A stretch of 64,000 nt of DNA from Clostridium sp. (GTDB lineage: Bacteria > Bacillota > Clostridia > Clostridiales > Clostridiaceae). Under the pieces are notes generated by a model. It had not been told where the DNA came from and did not search any database. It saw only the letters and a program-made list of their open reading frames with translations. The stretch spans positions 50,541 to 114,540 of the forward strand of contig NZ_JAPFDR010000006.1 in NCBI RefSeq assembly GCF_026168755.1, written 5' to 3'. The position numbers and the translations under genes are program-made. Positions 55,160-63,738 of this stretch are shown one piece after another; positions within the stretch are counted from its first letter, which is position 1, and every line of letters starts with the position of its first letter.

Positions 55160-55720
55160 ATGAATAAGTTAGATAAGTTTATAAATGAATTATGTGGAAT
55201 ATTTAATAATGATAGGCAAATAAATGATGAGTTAGAATCAGGAGAATTAAAACATCCAAAGGCAAAGCATATAAATGGTGTTTGTAATGATAAGATAACT
55301 AATTTACCAAATGATTTTTCAGGATATTTTGTTATTGAAGAAAGTTATTATGAACAAGGAAAATTTAAAAATATTCTTCCACACCTATTCTTATTTACAG
55401 TTAATGAAGATGATAATATAGTTTTAACTTCTTATGAAATTCCAAGTAATATCTCAAAAGAAGAATTTAGAAATGATAATGAAAACTTAACAATGGATTA
55501 TAAAGAGCTTAAAGTTTCTTCTAAGTTTACTCCTATGATTTACAAAGAAAAAAATAATGCGTATGAAGGAGAAAGTATTAGCAATTTTACACCAGAAACT
55601 GAATTTACTTTAAGGGAGAAAATTGAAAATGGTAAAATGTATGTAAGTGAAGTTTTCAGAAAGAATGGTAAAATTACTTTTGGATTTGTTGATCCAATAG
55701 TTTATGAAAAAATAAGTTAA
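55160..55720 (+). CDS. Unrecognised cytoplasmic protein, target of the adjacent MarR
   Basis: ATG at 55160 (AGAGGTG upstream) gives 186 residues; the longer frame would run into the operators. The sequence has no signal or membrane segment. The central part (YFVIEESYYEQGKFKNILPH, LFLFTVNEDDNIVLTSYEIP) and the end (MYVSEVFRKNGKITFGFVDP) suggest an antiparallel beta-barrel, vaguely like CpcT/CpeT or lipocalin-type binding proteins. That likeness is weak. It is cotranscribed with a MarR gene under twin operators, so it probably answers a small-molecule or antibiotic stress. Confidence 0.6.
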   Translation: MNKLDKFINELCGIFNNDRQINDELESGELKHPKAKHINGVCNDKITNLPNDFSGYFVIEESYYEQGKFKNILPHLFLFTVNEDDNIVLTSYEIPSNISKEEFRNDNENLTMDYKELKVSSKFTPMIYKEKNNAYEGESISNFTPETEFTLREKIENGKMYVSEVFRKNGKITFGFVDPIVYEKIS

Positions 55721-55741
55721 TATTAGAAAAGAGGAATATGA

Positions 55742-56155
55742 TTGTCATATAAAATATTAGGTAAATATTTATCAGATTTAAATAGAGACTTTATAAGATA
55801 TTCTGAATCAAATCTATCGGAATATGGATTAACTCTTAATATGTGGCGTTGCATGATAATAATAGAAAATAATAGAGGCTGCAATTTGAAAGACATAGCA
55901 AAAGCATTAAATGTAGATAGTGCAATTATAACAAGAAATATAAAAAAGCTTGAAGATTTAAATTATGTTATAAAAGTAAAAAGGGATAATGATAATAGAT
56001 TTTTTGATTTATGCCTTACTGATAAAGGATTAGATATTCTTAAGTTAATTAATGAATATCATGATAAATGGTATGAAAAAATAACTCATAATTTTAATGA
56101 AGAGGAAGTTAGTAATTTAATTAATATGCTTAATAAGCTTTGTAGTAATATTTAA
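55742..56155 (+). CDS. MarR-family transcriptional regulator
   Basis: The 137-residue winged-helix protein begins at TTG (AGAGGA 7-8 nt upstream); the ATG four bases earlier is out of frame and stops at once. The DNA-binding core is NLKDIAKALNVDSAIITRNI followed by the wing VKRDNDNRFFDLCLT. It follows the unknown gene by 21 bp, and two identical-pattern palindromes cover their promoter, so it is autoregulated. The ABC-F gene downstream may belong to the same response. Confidence 0.86.
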   Translation: MSYKILGKYLSDLNRDFIRYSESNLSEYGLTLNMWRCMIIIENNRGCNLKDIAKALNVDSAIITRNIKKLEDLNYVIKVKRDNDNRFFDLCLTDKGLDILKLINEYHDKWYEKITHNFNEEEVSNLINMLNKLCSNI

Positions 56156-56160
56156 ATAAA

Positions 56161-56189
56161 GAGTCTAGTAACAAATGTTACTGGACTTT
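56161..56189 (+). terminator. Terminator after the MarR gene
   Basis: GAGTCTAGTAACA pairs with TGTTACTGGACTT across a 2-base loop (one G-T pair), followed by a short T-run. Confidence 0.68.
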
Positions 56190-56266
56190 GTTCGTAATGT
56201 AGAAAATTAAAGATTATTAATAAGAATTTTGCACAAACTTTTTATAGGAGTAATTGGAGGTGTAAA

Positions 56267-57925
56267 ATGAAACTTGCAACAATTAAAAATCTAAAAAAGT
56301 ATTATGGAGATAGATTAATATTAGATATAGATAAATTTGAAATAGAAGAAAAAGATAAGATAGGGATTGTAGGTGAAAATGGAGCGGGAAAAACAACATT
56401 ACTGAAAATTTTACTTGGAGAAATAAAAGCTGATGAAGGTTCGGTAAATTTAACAGATAGTTATTCATATATAAGCCAAATAGATGAGGGATATACTATT
56501 TGTAATAATAGTAAGATGAAAAAAGTTTTTAGCGCTCCTGATGAATATGAAGACTATTTATCTGGAGGAGAAAAAGTAAAGATTAGAGTAGTGAGTGCGT
56601 TAGAAGAAAATACAAGCCTTATTATAGCAGATGAACCTACTTCTAATTTAGATAGTGAAAGTATTAAAGTTTTAGATAATATGTTTAAAAAGTATAAGGG
56701 AGCATTATTAATAGTTTCACATGATAGAAAATTTTTAGATGATGTATGTAATGAAATTATAGAGATAGAAGAGGGAAAACTAAAAATATATAAGGGTAAT
56801 TATAGTAAATATGTAACTTTAAAAGAAGAAAATCATAAGAAACAAAAAAGAGAATATGAAAAGTATATACATGAAAAGGATAGATTAGAGCGTGTAATAA
56901 ATGAAAAAGAAGTACTTAGAGATAGAATAAAAAAGGCCCCTAAGGGAATGGGAAAATCAGAAGCAAAAACTATTAAAATGGGAGATCAAAGAGGAAAAAA
57001 ACATATTGAAAACAATATAAAATCAATAGAAAAAAGAATAGAGCATATGGAAGTTAAGGCACCACCTAAGAAGAAAGAAAGGATTATAATTAATATAAAT
57101 GAAGGTGCTGAAATTGCTACTAAAAATTTAATAGAAATTAAGAAATTAAAGTTACTAGTAGAAGATAAAATTTTAGTTAATGAAATTAATTTAAATATAA
57201 GAAATGGAGATAAAATTGTACTAATTGGAGCTAATGGGTGTGGGAAAACCACTTTATTAAGACGAATTTTAAGCAATGATTCAAAAGAAATAAATATATC
57301 AAGCAATGTTAAAATAGGATACTTTGATCAAAAACAAGATATTTTAAATAATGAAAAGAGTATTTTAGAAAATATAAAAGAAGATTCTAAGTGGGATGAT
57401 AGCTTTATAAGAATAAATTTAAGTGAGTTTGGGTTTAAGAAAGATTCTGTAAATAAAATGGTAAGTGAATTATCGGGTGGAGAAAGAGTCAAAGTAGCTA
57501 TATGTAAAATAATATTATCTGACAATAACTTATTAATATTAGATGAACCAACTAATTATTTAGATATAAAAACTATAGAAGCGTTAGAAAATGCTTTAGT
57601 TAATACTAATAAAACTTTATTATTGGTATCACATGATATAGAGTTTATATCTAATGTATGTAACAACATAATTGAGATTAAGGATAAGGAGATAAAGGAA
57701 TTTGCAGGAACTTATACTGAATATATTAAGAATTTTAAAAGTATTAGAAGGAATTCAGAGAATAAACATTTAGATGATGAAATATTACTTCTTGAGAATA
57801 AATTATCGGAGGTGATTTCTCTTTTATCAATAGAAACTAAAGAAGATAAAAAGGAGAAACTTAATAAAGAGTATTTACAACTTATAAATTCTTTAAGAGA
57901 AGTAAAATTAAAAAGAGAATCTTAA
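56267..57925 (+). CDS. ABC-F ATPase, probable antibiotic-resistance ribosomal protection protein
   Basis: The 552-residue soluble protein has two ABC cassettes: Walker A GENGAGKTT (about 36-44) and GANGCGKTT (about 324-332), with signatures YLSGGEKVK and ELSGGERVK and Walker B motifs LIIADEPTSNLD and LLILDEPTNYLD. Between them is a long charged linker (about 185-270, KKAPKGMGKSEAKTIKMGDQ) with the Vga/VmlR-like arrangement that reaches the peptidyl-transferase centre. There are no membrane segments. ABC-F proteins of this type displace lincosamides, streptogramins A or pleuromutilins from the ribosome. Housekeeping EttA/Uup-type ABC-F proteins are the alternative; the linker favours resistance. 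Confidence 0.8.
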   Translation: MKLATIKNLKKYYGDRLILDIDKFEIEEKDKIGIVGENGAGKTTLLKILLGEIKADEGSVNLTDSYSYISQIDEGYTICNNSKMKKVFSAPDEYEDYLSGGEKVKIRVVSALEENTSLIIADEPTSNLDSESIKVLDNMFKKYKGALLIVSHDRKFLDDVCNEIIEIEEGKLKIYKGNYSKYVTLKEENHKKQKREYEKYIHEKDRLERVINEKEVLRDRIKKAPKGMGKSEAKTIKMGDQRGKKHIENNIKSIEKRIEHMEVKAPPKKKERIIININEGAEIATKNLIEIKKLKLLVEDKILVNEINLNIRNGDKIVLIGANGCGKTTLLRRILSNDSKEINISSNVKIGYFDQKQDILNNEKSILENIKEDSKWDDSFIRINLSEFGFKKDSVNKMVSELSGGERVKVAICKIILSDNNLLILDEPTNYLDIKTIEALENALVNTNKTLLLVSHDIEFISNVCNNIIEIKDKEIKEFAGTYTEYIKNFKSIRRNSENKHLDDEILLLENKLSEVISLLSIETKEDKKEKLNKEYLQLINSLREVKLKRES

Positions 57926-58024
57926 TTTATGATAATATTACAAAACACTAATGCTATATTGTCTTATTTATCTTTATAAATTATACTGAATTTATAAAAT
58001 ATATGAATATATAAAAGGGAAATA

Positions 58025-58669
58025 ATGATGATGGAAGAAAAAGTGAAAAATAAGATTTCAATTCCTCGATATCAACAAATAGCAATTGAAATTGCTTCGA
58101 GGATTTCTACTGGACAATATAAGGTTGGTGAAAAGATATATGCACGTTCATCTATAGCAAGTCAGTATGGTGTTTCTTCGGAAACCGCAAGGCGTGCAAT
58201 TTGTATATTATGCGATTTAGAAATTGTTACATCAGAAAAGGGAAGTGGAGTTATAATTAAATCATATGAAAATGCGGTTAACTTCATTAAGCAATATAGT
58301 AAGCGCCAAACTATTGATACTATAAAAGAAAATTTACTAAAAAGCATAGCACGTCAGCAAAAAGAAATGGATACTTTAAATGAATGTTTATCTGATTTAA
58401 TTGTAGCATCAGAACATTTTAGATCAATGAATCCATTTATGCCATTTGAAGTAAAGATAACTGCAGAATGTTCTTATTTAAATAAGACTGTATCAGAAAT
58501 TCAATTTTGGCAACACACAGGAGCTACTGTGCTTGCCATTGGTAGAAAAGGAAATGTAATTAAATCGCCAGGACCATATGCTATATTATTAGAAAATGAT
58601 ATTATATATTTTCTATCACAAGATGATTCCTCACAAAGAGTGAAGGAGTTTTTATATCCTATAAAATAA
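58025..58669 (+). CDS. busR: BusR-like regulator (GntR winged helix + TrkA_C/RCK_C domain)
   Basis: The 214-residue protein joins a GntR winged helix (about 15-85; RISTGQYKVGEKIYARSSIA, then SSETARRAICIL), a coiled linker (about 95-125) and a C-terminal RCK_C domain (about 130-214). This architecture is that of BusR, which binds c-di-AMP and represses the betaine importer busAB/opuC. Downstream lie exactly such transporter genes, with an inverted repeat in their promoter. Three ATG codons occur in a row; the first is used. I infer osmotic control through c-di-AMP. Confidence 0.82.
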   Translation: MMMEEKVKNKISIPRYQQIAIEIASRISTGQYKVGEKIYARSSIASQYGVSSETARRAICILCDLEIVTSEKGSGVIIKSYENAVNFIKQYSKRQTIDTIKENLLKSIARQQKEMDTLNECLSDLIVASEHFRSMNPFMPFEVKITAECSYLNKTVSEIQFWQHTGATVLAIGRKGNVIKSPGPYAILLENDIIYFLSQDDSSQRVKEFLYPIK

Positions 58670-58681
58670 TAAGAGAGTTTT

Positions 58682-58719
58682 AAAGTGCTCAAGGCTAAAA
58701 ATAGTCTTGGGCACTTTTC
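58682..58719 (+). terminator. Terminator after busR
   Basis: AAAGTGC and GCACTTTT close a stem (inner CAAG/CTTG, CTA/TAG) followed by TTTTCT. Confidence 0.75.
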
Positions 58720-58725
58720 TATTAT

Positions 58726-58767
58726 TTGACAAAGTAACAACTTTGTAATAAAATGAGGTTGTTACTT
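58726..58767 (+). promoter_or_regulatory. Promoter of the osmolyte transporter with BusR-type operator
   Basis: TTGACA (58726-58731) and TAAAAT (58749-58754) are 17 bp apart. AAGTAACAAC (58732-58741) and GTTGTTACTT (58758-58767) are perfect inverted 10-mers 16 bp apart, bracketing the -10 box. A second dyad, ACAAAGT-AACA-ACTTTGT, overlaps the first half. The wide spacing suits a tetrameric regulator such as BusR. Confidence 0.72.
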
Positions 58768-58785
58768 GGTAAAAGGAGGAATGAA

Positions 58786-59841
58786 ATGATTAGATTTAAA
58801 AATGTCACAAAAAGATACAAAACAAAACAAGTATTGAAAGAGATTAATTTAACAATTAAAAAGGGAAAGCTTGTTACAATTATTGGGGAAAGTGGTTGTG
58901 GGAAAACTACTTTATTAAAAATGATAAATAGATTAATTAAACCTTCTAGTGGATTTATTTATATTAATAACAAAAAAATACAATCAATTGATGAAGTCAT
59001 GTTAAGGAGAAATATAGGGTATGTTATACAGCAGACTGGTTTATTTCCTCATATGACTATTAGAGAAAATATAGAACTTATTCCTAAGTTACAAAAAGTA
59101 GATTCAGAATTAAGTGGTGGACAACAACAACGGGTAGGTGTTGCTAGAGCGTTTGCTAATAATCCGGATATTATTCTTATGGATGAGCCATTTTCAGCAC
59201 TAGATCCAATGACAAGATCAGATTTGCAAGATGAGCTTGTTGAATTACAGTCTAAATTAAAAAAGACTATTGTATTTGTTACACATGACATGGATGAGGC
59301 AATTAAAATTTCAGATATGATTTGCATAATGAAGGATGGAGAAGTATTACAATACGATACTCCAGAAAATATATTGAGGAATCCAGTTGATGAATTTGTT
59401 TCTAATTTTGTAGGTAAAAATAGAATATGGTCATCTCCAGAATATATAAAGATTTCAGATATAATGATTGATAAGCCAATTACAGCATATAAAAATTTAT
59501 CTGTTTTTAAGTGTATTGATAAAATGCGTCAAAAAAAGGTGGACAGCCTTCTTATAATTGACCCTAATAATCATAAATTAATTGGTATCGTAAAGGCAAA
59601 TAAGCTTAGGGGAATTGAAGATAAAACACAGGCTGTAGAAGAGTTTATGAATAAAAATTTCCCAACTCTTTTCATAAATCAATGTATTTTAGATGCTTTA
59701 AAGGTGGTTACAGAAGAGCATATATCTACTGTTCCGGTTGTTGATGATGCTTCACATCTAGTAGGTTTAGTAACAAGAAGTAGCCTAGTTACAACATTAA
59801 GTCAACAATATTTTGATTATGAGGAGGAGGAATTTATATGA
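58786..59841 (+). CDS. opuCA: Glycine betaine/carnitine-type ABC transporter ATPase (OpuCA-like)
   Basis: ATG at 58786 with AAGGAGG upstream gives 351 residues. The ATPase domain (about 1-230) has GESGCGKTT, LSGGQQQRVGVARA, ILMDEPFSALDP and a switch His in VTHDMDE. Two CBS repeats follow (about 240-345), as in OpuCA, where they sense ionic strength or c-di-AMP. It should energise osmoprotectant uptake. However, its permease/binding partner gene, which overlaps its stop codon by four bases, is broken, so the transporter is probably inactive unless partners exist elsewhere. Confidence 0.88.
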   Translation: MIRFKNVTKRYKTKQVLKEINLTIKKGKLVTIIGESGCGKTTLLKMINRLIKPSSGFIYINNKKIQSIDEVMLRRNIGYVIQQTGLFPHMTIRENIELIPKLQKVDSELSGGQQQRVGVARAFANNPDIILMDEPFSALDPMTRSDLQDELVELQSKLKKTIVFVTHDMDEAIKISDMICIMKDGEVLQYDTPENILRNPVDEFVSNFVGKNRIWSSPEYIKISDIMIDKPITAYKNLSVFKCIDKMRQKKVDSLLIIDPNNHKLIGIVKANKLRGIEDKTQAVEEFMNKNFPTLFINQCILDALKVVTEEHISTVPVVDDASHLVGLVTRSSLVTTLSQQYFDYEEEEFI

Positions 59842-60481
59842 GTTTATTACAATACGCAATTGATAATCAAGCACAAATATTATCATTATTAATAGAGCAT
59901 ATAAAGTTGACAGCAATTTCTGTTGGGGTAGCAATTTTAATTGGAGCACCTCTAGGAATTTTCATTTCATATACTTCTAAAGCTAGCAAACCTATTTTAT
60001 GTATAGCCAATATTATCCAAGCTATACCGAGTATGGCACTACTTGGATTTATGATACCACTCTTAGGTATAGGAACAGTACCAGCAATAGTTGCAGTTGT
60101 TCTTTACTCTCTTCTTCCTATTATAAAGAATACAATTTTAAAATTGGTGATGTAGTAACTTTAGATGGTGTGCCAAGATATACAGCCTTAGTTAATAATG
60201 AGGTAGATGTTGTTGATGCATTTGCAACTGATGGTTTATTAAAAAAGTTTAACTTAAAAATTCTAAATGATGATAAGGGATTTTTTCCACCTTACTATGC
60301 AATGCCTATTATAAGTTCAGAGAAATTAGAGGAATTCCCAGAAATAGAAGGAGTTTTAGAAGAGTTAGGTGAAGTTCTTACAAATGAAGTCATGATGGAA
60401 CTTAATTATAAGGTAGATGAGTTACAAGAATCACCTTCGAAAGTTGCAAAAGATTTTCTTGAGAGTAAGGGTATGATATAA
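59838..60481 (+). pseudogene. Osmoprotectant permease/substrate-binding fusion (OpuCB-CC/BusAB-like), internally deleted and frameshifted
   Basis: The frame begins as a normal OpuCB permease (ISVGVAILIGAPLGIFISYT, IPSMALLGFMIPLLGIGTVP, YSLLPIIKNT) and ends after 105 codons. From the same spot a second frame reads YKEYNFKIGDVVTLDGVPRY and VDVVDAFATDGLLKKF, then continues to FLESKGMI at 60481. That is the C-terminal half of the glycine-betaine binding domain. The end of the permease and start of the binding domain, about 300 residues in intact fusions, are missing. At the join TATAAAGAATACA (60122-60134) encodes plausible sequence of both partners, which points to deletion between short repeats. 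Confidence 0.87.
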
Positions 60482-60529
60482 CAATTAATTATTAAGGTTA
60501 AAATCATGTTTTTATATACAATTAATAGA

Positions 60530-60558
60530 TTGACAATGTATAAGGCATACTATAATAT
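60530..60558 (+). promoter_or_regulatory. Promoter of the MutS2-paralogue gene
   Basis: TTGACA (60530-60535) and TAATAT (60553-60558) are 17 bp apart; TATAAT two bases earlier is an alternative. A start near 60566 leaves an untranslated leader of about 300 nt. Confidence 0.72.
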
Positions 60559-60565
60559 ATTAATA

Positions 60566-60863
60566 TAAATGATAGATTTCAGAAAAAAGAGAGGTATTTT
60601 TGTGAGTGTTTAGTATCAAATAGTTAATTTTATATTGATTCCCGAAAATTATGGTATATTTATACCTTTATTTGTTGTGGAATTAATTATAACTAATTGA
60701 TACAAGTCCACGAATTTACTTCAATGGTAGTAGTCTACCTTTATTTAAAGTTGAATTTTAAGCTGTGGAAGTATCCACAGCTTTTTTTATATTTAAGCTA
60801 ATGAAATCTATCATGATTTCGTTGACTTGTATTTAGATTTGATACAAGGAAGGAAAAATAAAA
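60566..60863 (+). promoter_or_regulatory. Structured leader RNA with mini-ORF and attenuator upstream of the MutS2 paralogue
   Basis: AGAGAGG (60588-60594) lies 7 nt before GTG AGT GTT TAG (60602-60613), a possible three-codon leader peptide (M-S-V). GTGGA (60677-60681) can pair with TCCAC (60707-60711). That TCCAC can instead pair with GTGGA (60765-60769) in the terminator 5' arm, and the terminator itself forms from 60760 to 60783. ATACAAGTC (60700-60708) is complementary to GACTTGTAT (60824-60832), and CTTGTAT (60826-60832) to ATACAAG (60842-60848) beside the ribosome site. These mutually exclusive pairs are what an attenuator needs. No known riboswitch class is recognised. Confidence 0.6.
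60760..60788 (+). terminator. Leader terminator
   Basis: AAGCTGTGGA and TCCACAGCTT form a perfect 10-bp stem with loop AGTA followed by T5. It lies 75 bp before the start codon, so it would stop most transcription unless disrupted. Confidence 0.85.
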
Positions 60864-62750
60864 ATGGATATAATGACATTAGAAAAATTAAATTATAATG
60901 AATTAAAAGAAATAGTTAAGGGATATTGTGTTAGCGGTTTAGGAAAAGCACTTATTGATAAATTAGAACCAAGTAGTAACTTAAAAATTGTTAATAGAAG
61001 ATTAGATGAAACTTCAGAAGGTAGAAGACTTATAGATGCTTCATATCATATACCTTTAGTTGGAATATTTAATGTATTACCTTATATAGATAAAATAGAA
61101 AAAGGCTCATCTTTAGATCCAGAAGATTTGGCAATTATGTGTGATTTTTTAAGAGGATGTAGAAAAGTAAAGTCATTTATTAAAGATAAAGAAGGATATG
61201 CACCAACATTAAGTAGCTATGGAGAAAGTATAACAGATCTAAGCTTTATTGAGGAAGAGATAAATAGGTGCATAAGAGGCTCAATAGTTGATTCTAATGC
61301 AAGTAGAGAACTTAAAAAAATTAGAAGAGGCATTGATGAGTGTGAGAATAAAATAAAAGAAAAGTTAGATAGATTCTTAAAAAATACTGAAAACAAACAA
61401 TATATTCAAGAGTTCTTCATAAGTAAGAGAAATGGAAGATATACAATTCCCATAAAAGCTTCATATAAAAATTATGTACAAGGAACTATTATTGAATCAT
61501 CGTCAAAGGGAACAACTGTTTTTATGGAACCAAGTACAGTTTCAAGGTATACTTCAGAGTTAGCTATTTTAAAAGCAGAAGAAAGTGTAGAAGAATATAA
61601 AATATTAGGTATGCTTACTGAACTTATTAATGAAAAAATAAGAGAAGTGAAAATTAATATAGAAGTAATAGCTGAATATGATATGATTTGGGCTAAAGCT
61701 AAATATAGTAATGATATTGAAGGAATTAAACCTAGGTTAAATGAATATGGATATATAAAAATAGTTGATGGAAAATATCCATTAATAAAAAATCCAGTAC
61801 CACTTAATTTTGAAATAGGTGATGATTATAGAACACTTATAATAACAGGTCCAAATGCAGGAGGAAAAACAGTAGTTTTAAAAACGGTAGGAATATTAAC
61901 ACTTGCAGTACAGTCAGGATTCCATATACCAGCTAAAGAAGGAACAGAAATTTCTGTATTTAATAAAATATTTGTTGATATTGGAGACAATCAAAGTATA
62001 GAAAATGCTCTAAGCACTTTCTCATCTCATGTTAAAAATTTAGCTAAAATAATAAAAGAAAGTTCAAAATCTACACTTTTATTATTTGATGAAATAGGAA
62101 GTGGAACTGAGCCAAATGAAGGAGCAGCACTAGCAATAGCTATTTTAGAAGAACTATATCATAAGGGTTGTATCACAATAGCAACTACACATTATGGTGA
62201 AATTAAGAATTTTTCACAAGAGCATAAGCATTTTGAAAATGCAGCTATGGAATTTAAAAAGGATACTCTTGAACCTTTATATAAGCTTCATATTGGTAAA
62301 AGTGGTGATAGTAATGCACTTTATATTTCTAAGAAAATGGGTATTCCTGATTCTATTATTGAAAGAACTAGAAAGTATATAGAAACTAAGAATTATAATT
62401 ATGATGTAATAAATAGTAGTAAAATTATTAAAAAGAAAGAAGAAATAGAGGAAGTTGATTTAAAACATAATTATTGTATTGGTGACAAGGTGATTCTTTT
62501 AGATAACAATGAAAGTGCTATAGTTTATAAGGAGTTAGATGAATTAAACAATTTAACTGTTTTTTATAAGAAAGAATTTATTAAAGTTAATTATAGGAGG
62601 GTTAAGTTAGAATTAACAGCAAGTGAGTTGTATCCTGAAGGATATGATTTAAATCAAATTTTTATAAGCTATAAAGAAAGAAAACTTGATCATGATATTA
62701 TACGTGGTTCAAAGAAGGCATTAAAAAAAGTAAGAAAAACTTCAATATAA
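60864..62750 (+). CDS. MutS2-family protein lacking the Smr nuclease domain
   Basis: The 628-residue protein has the MutS2 order: N-terminal domain, lever/clamp coiled coil, and an ABC ATPase with Walker A GPNAGGKT (329-336), DIGDNQSIENALSTFSSH, and Walker B LLLFDEIGSGTEPNEGA. After the ATPase it has a small KOW-like domain (about 530-585; YCIGDKVILLDNNESAIV) and then ends. The C-terminal Smr domain of standard MutS2 (about 785 residues) is absent. MutS2 proteins act on collided ribosomes and on recombination intermediates. The attenuator-like leader suggests induction by translation stress, so a ribosome-rescue role is inferred for this paralogue. Confidence 0.8.
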   Translation: MDIMTLEKLNYNELKEIVKGYCVSGLGKALIDKLEPSSNLKIVNRRLDETSEGRRLIDASYHIPLVGIFNVLPYIDKIEKGSSLDPEDLAIMCDFLRGCRKVKSFIKDKEGYAPTLSSYGESITDLSFIEEEINRCIRGSIVDSNASRELKKIRRGIDECENKIKEKLDRFLKNTENKQYIQEFFISKRNGRYTIPIKASYKNYVQGTIIESSSKGTTVFMEPSTVSRYTSELAILKAEESVEEYKILGMLTELINEKIREVKINIEVIAEYDMIWAKAKYSNDIEGIKPRLNEYGYIKIVDGKYPLIKNPVPLNFEIGDDYRTLIITGPNAGGKTVVLKTVGILTLAVQSGFHIPAKEGTEISVFNKIFVDIGDNQSIENALSTFSSHVKNLAKIIKESSKSTLLLFDEIGSGTEPNEGAALAIAILEELYHKGCITIATTHYGEIKNFSQEHKHFENAAMEFKKDTLEPLYKLHIGKSGDSNALYISKKMGIPDSIIERTRKYIETKNYNYDVINSSKIIKKKEEIEEVDLKHNYCIGDKVILLDNNESAIVYKELDELNNLTVFYKKEFIKVNYRRVKLELTASELYPEGYDLNQIFISYKERKLDHDIIRGSKKALKKVRKTSI

Positions 62751-62760
62751 GTTATATTAA

Positions 62761-62799
62761 AAAGTGTGTAAATTCTAATTAAGGAATTTACACATTTTT
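62761..62799 (+). terminator. Terminator after the MutS2-paralogue gene
   Basis: GTGTGTAAATTC and GAATTTACAC pair over 10 bases, with flanking AAA and TTTTT. Confidence 0.82.
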
Positions 62800-62949
62800 A
62801 TTTTGTATACAGATGTTAATTAAAATTTTACAAAAATATAATTTGAAGGCCCAATATTTCTATGTTAAAGTACTATGTACAGAAATGAAGTTTAGAATTT
62901 TAAATAATAAAATTTCATTAAATATATCATGAAAGTAGGAAAGTTTTAA

Positions 62950-63738
62950 ATGAATATATTAAATCAATTTTGGGCACCAAGGGATGTATATGAACCAACA
63001 GGAATGCTTACATCTAATCATATGATATTATTAATATTATCTTTGATTGTATTAAGTGTATTGATATATATTTCTAGAAAAATAAATAATGAACAAATAA
63101 AAAAATTAACTAAGAGTATGGCAATATTTATTACTATATTAGAAGGTATTAAAATATTCTTTAATTTTTACATGGGATATACTTGGATAAATACATGGGT
63201 ACCAATATCATTTTGTTCTATATTTATATATGCATTATGGTTAAGTGGATATGGAAAAGGTAAATGGAAAGAAAAAGGAGAAGCTTTTATTGCTGGAGTA
63301 TCTATAGTAGCGGGAACAACTTATTTATTGTTTCCGTCAACATCATTAACAGTTTATCCAATGTGGCATTACCTTTGTATATATAGTATGTTATTTCATA
63401 CATTAATGATTTATATGGGGATTTTATATTTATTTAAGTTAGAAATTAAGTTAGAAAAAATTAGATTTAAGGAGTTTGCTAAGCTTTATTGTTTTTTTGC
63501 TGGTATTGCCATTTTTCTTAATCATTTTTATGGAAGTAATTTAATGTTGCTAAAGAAGCCATTTAAAATTCCAGTATCTTTTTTACATAAATTATTTAAT
63601 TCAGCTCCATCATTATATACAGTAGTACTGTTCTTTGTTTATTTATATGTACCTTATTTTGTTACAATGCATTTAAATAATTTTATAAACAGAAAGAGAA
63701 TGATAAAGCTAAAAGAAAATTATAATTTTATTATATAG
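62950..63738 (+). CDS. YwaF-like (TIGR02206) membrane protein
   Basis: The 262-residue integral membrane protein has about seven hydrophobic segments. Family-like features are the N-terminal short aromatic stretch, WVPISFCSIFIYALWLSGYG (about 78-97), SIVAGTTYLLFPSTSLTVYP and the paired MWHYLCIYSMLFHTLMIYMG, and NHFYGSNLMLLKKP near residue 197. It fits the YwaF/TIGR02206 family of unknown function. The stop codon falls within the 3' end of an oppositely oriented transposase frame, so the very C-terminus may have been altered by an insertion. Confidence 0.72.
   Translation: MNILNQFWAPRDVYEPTGMLTSNHMILLILSLIVLSVLIYISRKINNEQIKKLTKSMAIFITILEGIKIFFNFYMGYTWINTWVPISFCSIFIYALWLSGYGKGKWKEKGEAFIAGVSIVAGTTYLLFPSTSLTVYPMWHYLCIYSMLFHTLMIYMGILYLFKLEIKLEKIRFKEFAKLYCFFAGIAIFLNHFYGSNLMLLKKPFKIPVSFLHKLFNSAPSLYTVVLFFVYLYVPYFVTMHLNNFINRKRMIKLKENYNFII

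Noticed and set aside
60653..60666. GGTATATTTATACC hairpin in the MutS2-paralogue leader as an early terminator
   Set aside because: The stem is short and AT-rich and the following sequence is not a continuous T-run; it may only be a structural element of the leader.
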